From positions 44,330-108,329 of IMG/VR virus record IMGVR_UViG_3300020186_000001: 64,000 nucleotides of DNA; one strand, 5' to 3'. Position numbers and translations under genes: made by a program. A model generated the notes under the pieces. It did no database searches. It had not been told where the DNA came from and saw nothing but the letters and a program-made list of their open reading frames with translations. Source of the stretch: a virus. Position 1 is the first letter of the stretch. The number at the start of each line of letters is the position of its first letter. Of the stretch, positions 24,246-31,607 are shown one piece after another.

Positions 24246-24673
24246 TTTGCTTCCCTCTCTCTAAACATTTTCAATCTAATAATTTCACGAATGGAATAGC
24301 CCTCAACGTAAATATGCTGGTAAAGCCGATACTCTTTCTCGTTCAACAAAGTCTTCATGGTGAGATCAAAATCAACTCCCTCTTGATATGTGCCTGCCAG
24401 TTCTGGGAGTTCGCTCACATAATCAAGAGACGGCTTTGAACGCTCGTAATCGCCGATATCCATGAGATGATTGTTGACACAGGCGTATACCCAAGTTTTT
24501 ATCTTCGTGTTCTTTTTTGCGTCATACTTCCTAACAGCAATCTCTGCCGCGAGCCTCGCCTCTTGCAACAGATCATCGAATGTATTGTTTACTTGTGACG
24601 AAAAGTTCGTTTGCTTTCGCCGAAACTTATGCACCAGATAACAAAGAAGTTCATTCAGCTCGGTTGCTTCCAT
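24134..24673 (-). CDS. Sigma70-family-like transcription factor, 179 aa
   Basis: ATG 24673 has AGGGA upstream. Region 2 is recognisable (NTFDDLLQEARLAAEIAV, then KIKTWVYACVNNHLMD). Region 4 resembles a helix-turn-helix (EKEYRLYQHIYVEGYSIREI). The size fits small extracytoplasmic-type or phage late sigma factors. It could read phage-specific promoters such as the two CAGCACTTT/TTATAAC sites at 33137 and 38303. The 3' end overlaps the next gene by about 110 bases, which is long. Confidence 0.7.
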   Translation of the reverse strand: MEATELNELLCYLVHKFRRKQTNFSSQVNNTFDDLLQEARLAAEIAVRKYDAKKNTKIKTWVYACVNNHLMDIGDYERSKPSLDYVSELPELAGTYQEGVDFDLTMKTLLNEKEYRLYQHIYVEGYSIREIIRLKMFREREANCLHQSILCKSKSLGESLEIHLTQKKLQENWLADFHA

Positions 24674-24740
24674 CACGTCCCTAACAAGTCTTGGTGAATT
24701 TGGACTTCCAGCTTGCCTTAAATTTTTAAGTCAAAGCAAG

Positions 24741-24810
24741 TGATATTTGATCCACAGATTGATCCACAGGAGCAGCAACACCACATGTGGTGTGTGTTGT
24801 GGACAACCCT
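24741..24810. other. Candidate replication-origin or initiator-binding cluster
   Basis: Two direct repeats TTGATCCACAG (24747-24757, 24759-24769) and an inverted TGTGGACAA (24798-24806) resemble DnaA boxes (TTATNCACA type). A 16-bp perfect palindrome ACACCACATGTGGTGT lies between them at 24778-24793. The cluster sits in a 195-base gap upstream of the sigma-like and replication genes. Confidence 0.45.
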
Positions 24811-24838
24811 TGTCTTTTAATATGGTGAAAAACCTGAG

Positions 24839-24854
24839 ACGCTATTAGTAGCGT
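24839..24854 (-). terminator. Possible terminator of the SF2 helicase gene
   Basis: ACGCTA-CTAA-TAGCGT (read leftward) forms a 6-bp stem 15 bases behind the helicase stop. The T-run starts only six bases after the stem, so efficiency is uncertain. Confidence 0.35.
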
Positions 24855-24868
24855 TGTGAATTGTTTTT

Positions 24869-25732
24869 CTACTCTAGGATGGTAATTCTGAACGCAGATT
24901 CTTTGCGGTATGATTTAAGTCTTTCCAAGCTATGATCACGAAGATGTCTTTGCCCTTCGATCATAAAATCATAAACTTCGGCTTTATCTTTGCCTTCATG
25001 TTTACGTAGTGTCCTACCGATGCCCTGCGATGTTTGAATCTCAGTCTTTTGACAACGGGCATTAATAAGAACATCAATTGTTGGAATATCTATACCTTCG
25101 CCAAAGATGTTAGTAGCGACAAGACATTTAAACCTTTTTTTAATAAACTCTGATTTAACACGCTCTCTATGATCGGTCGGATCGTCACCGCTTAAATATT
25201 CAGCATCATTACCAATCAGTCGCACAATGGCTCTACCATGCTCTTTGCGTCGAACTAGAATGAGTGTTTGCTTGCCCTCGGTGTATGCCTTGCTAATCGC
25301 GAGTCTGGCGATCTTAAGATTAAAACTTTCATCCTTGGTGATATACTCGTAAGCTCTCGCATAGCTACACTTCAAATTCGGCACAGTGTGTTTGATCATG
25401 GTTATATACGGCCTAACTAAATACCCCTCTTCAATCAGCTCACTTGTGGATTTCTTGAAGATTACCTGTGAAAGAACACCGTACATCTCCATATCAGATC
25501 CATCGGATCTCATGAAAGTCCCAGTGAACCCGTAGCGGTAGTAGGCACTGCGGCAATATGCGTTCACAGTTTTGTAGGTTTTCGCTGCGGAATTTGACAC
25601 TAATATGCCATTAGCAACAAAGTTGTGATTGCCTTCAACCTCTAGGTCGTAGACGTCAAAATCTCCACAAACTTCTTCAATCGAGACAATCCGTCCTTTG
25701 AGCAATTTTCCGGTATCCTGACAATTTTCCAT
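24869..25732 (-). CDS. C-terminal half of SF2 helicase preceded by an intein C-fragment, 287 aa
   Basis: ATG 25732 has a strong GGAGG five bases upstream, inside the preceding gene. Residues 1-47 are an intein C-fragment: block F (YDLEVEGNHNFVANGI) and a block G end LVSN, with the extein restarting at Ser48. The usual penultimate histidine is serine. The extein part carries the second RecA-like domain of a SF2 helicase: TLILVRRKEHG, LVATNIFGEGIDIP (motif V) and QGIGRTLRK (motif VI). It overlaps the upstream gene by 91 bases in another frame, so trans-splicing with that product would be needed to form a full helicase of about 444 residues. Confidence 0.85.
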   Translation of the reverse strand: MENCQDTGKLLKGRIVSIEEVCGDFDVYDLEVEGNHNFVANGILVSNSAAKTYKTVNAYCRSAYYRYGFTGTFMRSDGSDMEMYGVLSQVIFKKSTSELIEEGYLVRPYITMIKHTVPNLKCSYARAYEYITKDESFNLKIARLAISKAYTEGKQTLILVRRKEHGRAIVRLIGNDAEYLSGDDPTDHRERVKSEFIKKRFKCLVATNIFGEGIDIPTIDVLINARCQKTEIQTSQGIGRTLRKHEGKDKAEVYDFMIEGQRHLRDHSLERLKSYRKESAFRITILE

Positions 25733-26442
25733 CCCAGCCTCCTTAGCCTTTCGCTCTTTCTTCGATCTGATTCTTCGCGACCTTTATGAGAGCTTCCATC
25801 AACTTCGATGGCGATCATGTGGCGTGGGATGGCCACATCGATCTTGTAATGATGTGGCCTCTCCTTGTCTCTCAGGGCCACTGAAAGCTCTGAGATGCTT
25901 TCTGGCAGCATCTTGGAGATACGATCCTGCGTCGGCGTGGTCCTGCCTCCGTTACCGTATTTGCCGCGACCGTAAGGGTTGTAGCTGCCATCGTCAATCA
26001 GCTTTTTAATCTTTTTGGATTGTCGTTTTCGAACTTCTAAAGAGCGATTTCTGTTTTGATCTCCAGCACGTCTGGAGAGATACTCTCTGTACTCCGTATT
26101 CAAACTTCTCTTCCGCATAGCCGCAGCATGAGTGCTGTATCCAAGAACCACCTCATCACCAACCTTCATCGAACCTATTTCAACTTTGCCATGCTCGGTG
26201 AGCATCTTATGCTTGCGAGTAATAAGAAGTTCTTTAATCTTCCCATCTTCATCTTGAATTTTAACCTTTAAAAGATCAGAAGATTTGTATTTGAAAGCGT
26301 TAGTAACAAGCCTGTTCTCCCATTCAGTCCCATTCCAAGATTTGACTTTTGTTTGAAATCCAGACACAACCCTATTGTAAATCCACTCAATTGACCTGTA
26401 TGCGCCATATCCTGCTGAAATCATTGTGTTTTTGGCGAGGCA
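25592..26442 (-). mobile_element. Split intein with Vsr-like homing endonuclease
   Basis: The intein runs from Cys205 of the N-half gene to Asn47 of the C-half gene. The nuclease is fused to the N-fragment, and the two halves overlap by 91 bases in different frames. The insertion point is directly after the DEAH-like box of the helicase. The C-fragment has its own GGAGG and ATG, so the break looks functional rather than a simple indel. Confidence 0.8.
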
Positions 26443-27054
26443 GTGATGAAATTCGTCAATTACAAGCATATTGAAGCGGTGAAACATCGAAGGAGGCTTG
26501 TTTGCAAGAGATTGAATATTGGCGATCACAATAGAGGCGTCAGAGTCAACGCTGGTTGAGAGATGTTTCTCTTCGAACCACTCAGCATACGAGTCATACA
26601 TCTGCTGCCTGAGATTAGTGTCAGGCGTTACAACAAGGGTTTGAACGCCATGTTTGGCCACCATCATAGCACTGGTTAAAGTTTTACCACCACCTGTGCC
26701 AATAACGAGCACACCCCTTGAACGTCCCGTCTCAACTGCGGCCACTTGATAATCTCTCGGTGAGAAGGGCAGATTCAGCTTATAAGCGATTTTGTTCTTT
26801 GGGATAGACCTGACATCCACAAACCGATAAGCGAGGCTCTGTTGCTTTAAAAACTTCACCAGGATGGCAAGGAGTCCGGTCGGAAAGATCCCCTTCTTGT
26901 CCATGAGGTAAATGCGACCATCGCAATAGGGGTTTGCCTGTCTTGCGAAGAAGGCACCTGCCATCTCGTAGGAAAGAACCCTTGAAAGTTTGTTGATTAC
27001 TTTTTCATCAGCCACTACTTGAGAGTGAGCATTGTCAATCTTGATGTCAATCAC
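25642..27054 (-). CDS. N-terminal half of SF2 helicase fused to intein N-fragment and Vsr-like endonuclease, 470 aa
   Basis: Residues 1-204 are the first helicase domain with Q-motif-like SPRDYQ, Walker A GTGGGKT at 119-125 and DEAH-box variant DEFHH at 200-204. Cys205 opens an intein: CLAKNTMI (block A), a TRKH block B and a VGDEVV segment. Residues about 310-470 form a Vsr/DUF559-like EDxHD nuclease: HYKIDVAIPRHMIAIEVDG, then RRLGWKIVRIP. The frame ends there without an intein C-terminus; that lies in the overlapping next gene. The UvsW/RadD-type helicase would remodel forks and recombination intermediates. Confidence 0.85.
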   Translation of the reverse strand: MIDIKIDNAHSQVVADEKVINKLSRVLSYEMAGAFFARQANPYCDGRIYLMDKKGIFPTGLLAILVKFLKQQSLAYRFVDVRSIPKNKIAYKLNLPFSPRDYQVAAVETGRSRGVLVIGTGGGKTLTSAMMVAKHGVQTLVVTPDTNLRQQMYDSYAEWFEEKHLSTSVDSDASIVIANIQSLANKPPSMFHRFNMLVIDEFHHCLAKNTMISAGYGAYRSIEWIYNRVVSGFQTKVKSWNGTEWENRLVTNAFKYKSSDLLKVKIQDEDGKIKELLITRKHKMLTEHGKVEIGSMKVGDEVVLGYSTHAAAMRKRSLNTEYREYLSRRAGDQNRNRSLEVRKRQSKKIKKLIDDGSYNPYGRGKYGNGGRTTPTQDRISKMLPESISELSVALRDKERPHHYKIDVAIPRHMIAIEVDGSSHKGREESDRRKSERLRRLGWKIVRIPENCSKDGLSRLKKFVEILTSTT

Positions 27055-27404
27055 GTTCCCAGCCTGGTTTAGAGGTTCATATCAGACCATACCAGGTGAG
27101 TACCAAAGAGATCCAGAAGTTTATAGCTTTTAAGTCCTCAGTGAATCATTTAATTTCCATCAATGATGTAAATTTAAGCATTTTTTCTTTGTACTATTTT
27201 GTAATATCTTGTATGAAGTTCATTATTTAGGCAGTAAAAAAGAGGTCTTTTCTTTAACGATAATCTGGCTTTATACGATTTGTGTAAAATAGTGCTTGAC
27301 ACATTTTTCGTTATCCCCCCTTAATAATCCCCTAACCTTCTAACGCTTCGATTAACCATAGATAGCTTAAACGAACCAAAACACTTCCTGCTTCACTTGA
27401 AAAC

Positions 27405-27512
27405 CAATCAAACTCTCTGCCTTAAAAAACTGTTTCATTCTCTTCTCTTTTAGTTTTGTTTGTCTGCTTCAAAGACAATCAAACTCTCTACCTTAAAAAA
27501 CTGTTTCATTCT
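27405..27512. repeat. Two direct repeats of 37 bases
   Basis: Copies at 27405-27441 and 27476-27512 share CAATCAAACTCTCT, then one variable base, then CCTTAAAAAACTGTTTCAT and TCT, with a single mismatch. A shorter CTGCTTCA precedes each. Period 71 bases. Direct repeats in an AT-rich divergent region fit iterons or tandem regulatory sites. Confidence 0.75.
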
Positions 27513-27752
27513 TGTTTCTTTTTATTCTTAAAGTTATCACCTTTTTTTTTACTCTTTTTTGTTTTTTTAAAAAACAGGTATATACCCTTCTCCAAAGCAT
27601 CCAATTCCTTTTTACCGTTTTAAGAAAAGAAGAATTCCCTTTCCTCTTAAAGATATTTCTTATTAATCTTATAATATCTTATCAAGCTTAAAGTATCATA
27701 ACAGTTATACAGTATTCTAAGAGAATAAAGATTGAATATTAGAATTGATTTC

Positions 27753-27800
27753 TAAAGATGTATGATCTTGTTGTACGATGTAAGAAAATGTAATAAATAA
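27753..27800 (+). promoter_or_regulatory. Conserved promoter block, copy 7, rightward
   Basis: TAAAG, 15 bases, then GTACGATGTAAG and an AT-rich GTAATAAATAAG match the leftward blocks (TAAAG, 14 bases, GTACGATGTAT) in the opposite orientation. It would drive the operon beginning at 27875. Confidence 0.6.
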
Positions 27801-27874
27801 GATCTTAGGAATAGCTCATGATTTGATTTAGTTTAACTGTGAATGTAATTCAACCTTGGTTGTGGAAGAGAAGA

Positions 27875-28147
27875 GTGAATAAGTTTGATTTTAATGAATT
27901 AGAACGTCTAATGAAGCTTGCGACATATCACAATCTTTGTAATCCAGTAACAGATTGTGATTTGAATTTAATAGAGCACTTAAGAAAATCTCTTCCTGAG
28001 CTTGTTTCAGAGATTAAAGCTTCAAGAGATCTTGTTGAGAGGGTTCGCATGGTTGATCTTGACACATGGGAGCTTGTACACGCTCTGATGGAATACGATC
28101 TTGCGGTTGTGAAGCTAGTTCCATTGAAAGGGGAGTTATGGGGATGA
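27875..28147 (+). CDS. Small hypothetical protein, 90 aa
   Basis: The GTG at 27875 has GGAAGAGAAG upstream; another GTG at 27839 would add 12 residues but lacks a ribosome site. The region LPELVSEIKASRDLVERV resembles the LIAEIRASR segment of the 31604 protein, so these are distant relatives. No function recognised. First gene of the rightward operon. Confidence 0.55.
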   Translation: MNKFDFNELERLMKLATYHNLCNPVTDCDLNLIEHLRKSLPELVSEIKASRDLVERVRMVDLDTWELVHALMEYDLAVVKLVPLKGELWG

Positions 28148-28341
28148 ACTGGGAACATTTGGATGCAGCTCCAATTGAAGTATTTCATGGTGAGGCAATG
28201 GAGCAATTTCATAAGCTGGCAAAAGAAAAAGGCATCACTGGTTCTACACCGGTTCTTGACGGCATTGATGTGAATAATATCCTTGCAAACTTTAAAGTAA
28301 AAATCATGAAGGCTTATGGGATAAGCAGTGATCCGGTATGA
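28144..28341 (+). CDS. Small hypothetical protein, 65 aa
   Basis: ATG 28144 overlaps the upstream stop (ATGA), with GGGGAG nine bases before. The protein is mixed alpha/beta (DAAPIEVFHGEAMEQFHKLA) with no recognised domain. Part of an ATGA-linked chain of small genes. Confidence 0.55.
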   Translation: MNWEHLDAAPIEVFHGEAMEQFHKLAKEKGITGSTPVLDGIDVNNILANFKVKIMKAYGISSDPV

Positions 28342-28532
28342 TTTTTGTTTTTGTTTACTTCGCATTGGGCCTATTGGGCGTGTTCCTAGTTTTTAGTAGA
28401 AAAGACTTAGATAGCGTTCTCGAAATCCGCCCAAAGTTGCGCTGCTACGCGATTGTTGCGATTGTTGTTTTGTTAAGTCCTTTGTTTTTAGTCTATGCAG
28501 TGTTGAATGTTTTAGACGATAAATACCTATGA
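28338..28532 (+). CDS. Small two-helix membrane protein, 64 aa
   Basis: The start overlaps the upstream stop. Two transmembrane helices (FVFVYFALGLLGVFLVF and AIVAIVVLLSPLFLVYAVL) are separated by a short charged loop. It could be an inner-membrane modulator of host functions; there is no family match I can name. Confidence 0.55.
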   Translation: MIFVFVYFALGLLGVFLVFSRKDLDSVLEIRPKLRCYAIVAIVVLLSPLFLVYAVLNVLDDKYL

Positions 28533-28563
28533 CAGTGATCCGGTCAAACACGGGGGTTGAACA

Positions 28564-28800
28564 ATGAGAGAGCTGGCGGCGATACATATTTTGTCTAGTC
28601 TCATCAGGACGGATATTGACAGGGCAGTCATGGTTGATGTTGCGGTAGCTGTTACCGACGAATTACTCGCACGTCTGGCGGAAACTACGCCAGTTTCTTC
28701 GTGTATGCATAAGTATAAGACCCACCGATATTTAGCCAAACCTCCAAGCGGCTATGAAACTTCTGTTAGCGTATGCACTCTGTGCGGGGTTGAACTATGA
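28564..28800 (+). CDS. Small protein with cysteine pair, 78 aa
   Basis: GGGG lies upstream of the ATG. A helical N-terminus is followed by a CMHKYK and a CTLCGVEL motif, a plausible small zinc site. The stop overlaps the next start. Function unknown. Confidence 0.55.
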   Translation: MRELAAIHILSSLIRTDIDRAVMVDVAVAVTDELLARLAETTPVSSCMHKYKTHRYLAKPPSGYETSVSVCTLCGVEL

Positions 28801-28880
28801 TCAGGCTACGTTGTGAGTCTTATCCAGATCCGCAGCAATATATCACTGCAAAAACAAATAGATACTGGATATACCTATAA
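28797..28880 (+). CDS. 27-aa microprotein
   Basis: The start overlaps the upstream stop (ATGA) and the frame runs to TAA at 28880 (MIRLRCESYPDPQQY to YWIYL). Coupling is the only support; it may be a non-functional tail frame. Confidence 0.35.
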   Translation: MIRLRCESYPDPQQYITAKTNRYWIYL

Positions 28881-28949
28881 AAAGTCTTGTGAGATCTGAA
28901 GATAACAGTTATACGCTCTCGTTCAATAACCCTTTTGAAAGGAACATAA

Positions 28950-29270
28950 ATGATTAACAGCGTATTAGTGCCTCCAACCACAATCAGAGAACTCACCTTG
29001 GCGTATTTGACGTACATGCTTCGCAGGTATAGACAAAGGCATCCAGGAAAAATCTCAGTAATCTTAAGCGATGTCGCAGGCAGTAGCTGGGATGCACCAC
29101 TAATGCCCTTCTACAACCTCTACGGTGGACGCGGCAGAGTCGCAGGAGCAGAGATGGGCAAACTGTTCTCCAAGGCAGCCAAAGAGCTTGGAATGGATTC
29201 TCGCAAGGAAGACCGCTTTGGAAAGAAGGACGCAATCACCCGCTACTTCTTCGTTCCAGTGCAAGTATGA
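28950..29270 (+). CDS. Hypothetical basic protein, 106 aa
   Basis: AAAGGA precedes the ATG. The protein is basic with a helical N-terminal half (LAYLTYMLRRYRQRHPG) and a glycine/arginine segment (YGGRGRVAGAEMGK). It ends in a VPVQV strand. No domain is recognised; the charge would suit nucleic-acid binding. Confidence 0.55.
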   Translation: MINSVLVPPTTIRELTLAYLTYMLRRYRQRHPGKISVILSDVAGSSWDAPLMPFYNLYGGRGRVAGAEMGKLFSKAAKELGMDSRKEDRFGKKDAITRYFFVPVQV

Positions 29271-29470
29271 AAATAACAATTGAATTTGATGAAAAGTATG
29301 ATGCACTTCAAGCCTTACACGCACACGATATGCACTATGCAATGAGCGAAGCTCTGGGATTCATTCGCTCTAAAACTAAGTATGAAACTCCATCTGAAGA
29401 AACAATGGAGTGTCTGGATCGTATTAGAACTCTTTTGTTATCAGGGTTGGAGTGGGATGATAATCGTTGA
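29267..29470 (+). CDS. Small hypothetical protein, 67 aa
   Basis: Coupled by ATGA to the upstream gene. A strand-helix pattern (KITIEFDEKYDALQALHAHD) is followed by an acidic helical C-terminus. A similar layout occurs in phage proteins of unknown function. Confidence 0.55.
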   Translation: MKITIEFDEKYDALQALHAHDMHYAMSEALGFIRSKTKYETPSEETMECLDRIRTLLLSGLEWDDNR

Positions 29471-29723
29471 AGGAGGACAAAGCAGGGACCGCTTCAGATA
29501 CGCCATTTACCGAGTCATACTCGCTCAGGCAGCACACTGGATTCAAGAGCCAGATTATTCAACGGCTCAAACCTATGAAAAAGAGTTGCTTGGATATCTG
29601 GATCAGCAAGAGATGGAGCGTTTCGGATCCGGTCAATTGGATGAAGACGCAGTTGTCTGCCACTTCAAATTCAAGAGGTCTGGAAAATCCTCAGAGTTTA
29701 TGTTTGATTTAAGCGAGATTTGA
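29457..29723 (+). CDS. Hypothetical protein ending in FMFDLSEI, 88 aa
   Basis: ATG 29457 has GGAGTGGG upstream and overlaps the preceding gene by 14 bases. The protein is helical, then beta (AVVCHFKFKRSG). Its C-terminal FMFDLSEI resembles the ends of five other small proteins in this window (FMEDLKKI type). Function unknown. Confidence 0.5.
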   Translation: MIIVEGGQSRDRFRYAIYRVILAQAAHWIQEPDYSTAQTYEKELLGYLDQQEMERFGSGQLDEDAVVCHFKFKRSGKSSEFMFDLSEI

Positions 29724-29820
29724 TGGGATCAGGTGGACCTACTGTCATGATCTCGGCCCACCCTAGCTGATCAGCACTAATCTGATCGGCCAAACAGCCA
29801 AAAGCTTTAGTGCGTAGAAG

Positions 29821-29834
29821 TTTCTACGTAGAAA
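29821..29834. repeat. Palindrome TTTCTACGTAGAAA, copy 2 of 4
   Basis: A 14-bp perfect core lies in the 159-base gap upstream of the 29883 gene, with a TTTAAA 18 bases downstream as a possible -10. Same core as at 20881. Confidence 0.75.
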
Positions 29835-29882
29835 TTCTGTCTTGATATGCCTTTTAAAACAGTGCTTTGCGAAGGAGGATGA

Positions 29883-29987
29883 ATGAAAGTTGCCTGGAAA
29901 GAAGTTTTTAAAACTAAAGAGATGGGGAGGTTTTTGCTACTCCTGCTGGCGATTCTCTTTGTGAGATTGATGGTTGGTGGTAAGTGA
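29883..29987 (+). CDS. 34-aa single-helix membrane peptide
   Basis: GAAGGAGG precedes the ATG. A basic N-terminus leads into one transmembrane helix (FLLLLLAILFVRLMV). It is the first gene after palindrome copy 2, and its stop overlaps the next GTG start. Confidence 0.6.
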   Translation: MKVAWKEVFKTKEMGRFLLLLLAILFVRLMVGGK

Positions 29988-30394
29988 TACACTTCTCCCA
30001 TGACGCTATGACTGCGGTGATTGCAGGGAATATTCCTGAAAAGTTTGGTAGACCAGAACCTGGCACACCTCTTTGGTCGGTAATTGAATGTATCTCAAAA
30101 GAGGTGGTCAATATGCTTAACCAAGTTCAAACGAAACATGAACAAACTCTGCTGACAAAACATCCAGGTCTTATACCTGCACATCCCATATCAGTGGCGT
30201 GTCCCGATAGCCTTCAAGTCGCACTTTATATCGGAAGAGACAAGAATCTGTGGATGAAAGATGATCTAGGAAATCATAATCTGTTATCACACCGAAGCAC
30301 ACCTGGCGAAGTGGCAGATGAGCTTTTTAAAAAGATAGAGGCAAAGAGTTTCGTCGAACAGAGTTTATTTGTAGAGGAGCTTAGAAGGCTATGA
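29984..30394 (+). CDS. Hypothetical protein, 136 aa
   Basis: GTG start in a GTGA overlap with the upstream stop. The sequence shows a GTPLWSVIECIS helix and an SVACPDSLQVALYIGR strand region, with no family recognised. It is coupled at its 3' end to the 30391 gene. Confidence 0.5.
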   Translation: MIHFSHDAMTAVIAGNIPEKFGRPEPGTPLWSVIECISKEVVNMLNQVQTKHEQTLLTKHPGLIPAHPISVACPDSLQVALYIGRDKNLWMKDDLGNHNLLSHRSTPGEVADELFKKIEAKSFVEQSLFVEELRRL

Positions 30395-30888
30395 AAAAAG
30401 CACTTTTGTTGATCCAAGATCATGAGTCAATGATTAATTGTTTGTTCAGAATTGATCGTCTTAAAAAGAGAACTGATGAGCAGCTCAAGTTTGTAGAGCG
30501 TAGAGCCAAGGGCATTATGATGGATGCTGAAAAGGAGCATTCTGATATCTGGAAAGATATTGAATTTTATCTAAAAACTAAAAACCTTTTGCCAAAGGGC
30601 TATGATCAAAACAAGTGGGTTCTTTCACACGGCTCTGGTGCAATGTATGCCAGTTTAAAAACTAAGTGTAGAACCTGCGGAGAGTTGCATCCAGAAGAAG
30701 AGCATGTGGATGAAGATAAATACACTCCAGAAGCTGCGAGTACAGAGGAAATCGAGATGGTTAAGCGTATCATCCTCGAAGGTCGGGTTCCAGAACTCCA
30801 AGGTGTCTCACAAGTCGAAGCCATTGAAGTCAAGGGAGAAGTTCTCAAATTGCTCAAGAGTCTCTTTGAAAAAGAGCTACTGAAATGA
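30391..30888 (+). CDS. Hypothetical protein with possible zinc site, 165 aa
   Basis: Translationally coupled on both sides (ATGA). The N-terminal third is helical (DRLKKRTDEQLKFVERR). A CRTCGELHPEEEH segment in the middle could bind zinc. The acidic C-terminus is helical. Function unknown. Confidence 0.55.
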   Translation: MKKALLLIQDHESMINCLFRIDRLKKRTDEQLKFVERRAKGIMMDAEKEHSDIWKDIEFYLKTKNLLPKGYDQNKWVLSHGSGAMYASLKTKCRTCGELHPEEEHVDEDKYTPEAASTEEIEMVKRIILEGRVPELQGVSQVEAIEVKGEVLKLLKSLFEKELLK

Positions 30889-31127
30889 AGAGCTTCATAG
30901 AATCTCTGGATCTCGATAGTTTACCCGTTTTTAGACATGGCTATGAGTGGAGGTGCGAAGTGGAAGTGGAAGATGAAATTTCTAGGGAGGACAAGCTTGT
31001 AAACGCAATGCGAGAGATTGTTTCCAAATGTCAAGATGCGGCTGGAAAAAAGGATTTTGTTTTCTCGAAAGAACTTATGGAAATTTGCAGGACGGCTCAG
31101 GATGTAATTGATGTGGTGTTGAAATGA
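30885..31127 (+). CDS. Small acidic hypothetical protein, 80 aa
   Basis: ATGA coupling on both sides. An acidic central helix (DEISREDKLVNAMREIVSKC) is visible; no domain recognised. Confidence 0.5.
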   Translation: MKSFIESLDLDSLPVFRHGYEWRCEVEVEDEISREDKLVNAMREIVSKCQDAAGKKDFVFSKELMEICRTAQDVIDVVLK

Positions 31128-31399
31128 AAGTTGATTTGGACGACCTAGAAAAAGCAGAAGCGAGGCAAAAGTCGGAGGACAATCCTTATCTTCCGCCAGA
31201 ATATTTTGAGCAACTAAAAAGAGAACTGGCAGGCTGGAAAGAGTACGTCGAGCCTAAAAAGAAAATAGAAATGTGGAAGTGGGCGCACAAGGAGCATCAT
31301 GGTTTGTGGGGCGAAACAACTGTTCACCGCGCGACACCCCCATCAGGGGGGGATGATTTAGTTAGAATCGAAGGAAGCAGAATCGAGGTTGAAGAATGA
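31124..31399 (+). CDS. Hypothetical protein, 91 aa
   Basis: ATGA-coupled. Charged and tryptophan-containing (EMWKWAHKEHHGLWGE), ending in an acidic strand (RIEGSRIEVEE). Function unknown. Confidence 0.5.
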   Translation: MKVDLDDLEKAEARQKSEDNPYLPPEYFEQLKRELAGWKEYVEPKKKIEMWKWAHKEHHGLWGETTVHRATPPSGGDDLVRIEGSRIEVEE

Positions 31400-31452
31400 C
31401 TTTAAAAGACCGCAAAGACACATCTAACGGTAGGTGGGAGACGGTGAAATGA
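31396..31452 (+). CDS. 18-aa microprotein or decayed gene end
   Basis: An ATGA overlap opens a short frame (MTLKDRKDTSNGRWETVK). It ends in the same GGTGAAATGA junction that closes the next three genes, so it may be the remnant of a duplicated member of that series. Confidence 0.3.
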   Translation: MTLKDRKDTSNGRWETVK

Positions 31453-31607
31453 AAGATGGTAATAGCATTGTTTTTTACCTCGTGCGCAATCATTGGGGCT
31501 TGCTTTTACAAGTTGCGGACAAAGCAAAAATTGCGCTCGCCGTTTCGTCTACCTCAAATATGCTGGCAATTAAAGAAGCACTAGAGGAATTGGAGGCGGT
31601 GAAATGA
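31449..31607 (+). CDS. Small hypothetical protein, 52 aa
   Basis: The ATG overlaps the upstream stop, and GGGAGACGG lies before it. The protein (SIVFYLVRNHWGLLLQVADK, ending EELEAVK) has no recognised domain. It ends in the recurring EAVK/GGTGAAATGA junction. Confidence 0.5.
   Translation: MKDGNSIVFYLVRNHWGLLLQVADKAKIALAVSSTSNMLAIKEALEELEAVK

Larger units (their letters stand above)
27055..27838. other. AT-rich divergent intergenic region
   Basis: These 784 bases have no convincing gene. They are very AT-rich, with T-runs (TTTTTTTTTTACTC near 27545), two 37-base direct repeats, a TTGACA at 27297 with a TTAATAAT 20 bases on, a TATAAT at 27669 and promoter block copy 7 at the right edge. It separates leftward replication genes from the long rightward operon, so it is a candidate control region or origin. 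Confidence 0.6.

Noticed and set aside
25642-25732. The helicase break as an ordinary sequencing frameshift
   Set aside because: The C-half has a strong GGAGG and ATG at ideal spacing, and both frames carry family motifs up to and into the overlap. It cannot be fully excluded without reads.
27405-27512. CRISPR-like repeat pair in the intergenic region
   Set aside because: Only two copies, AT-rich, non-palindromic and without cas genes, so not a CRISPR array.
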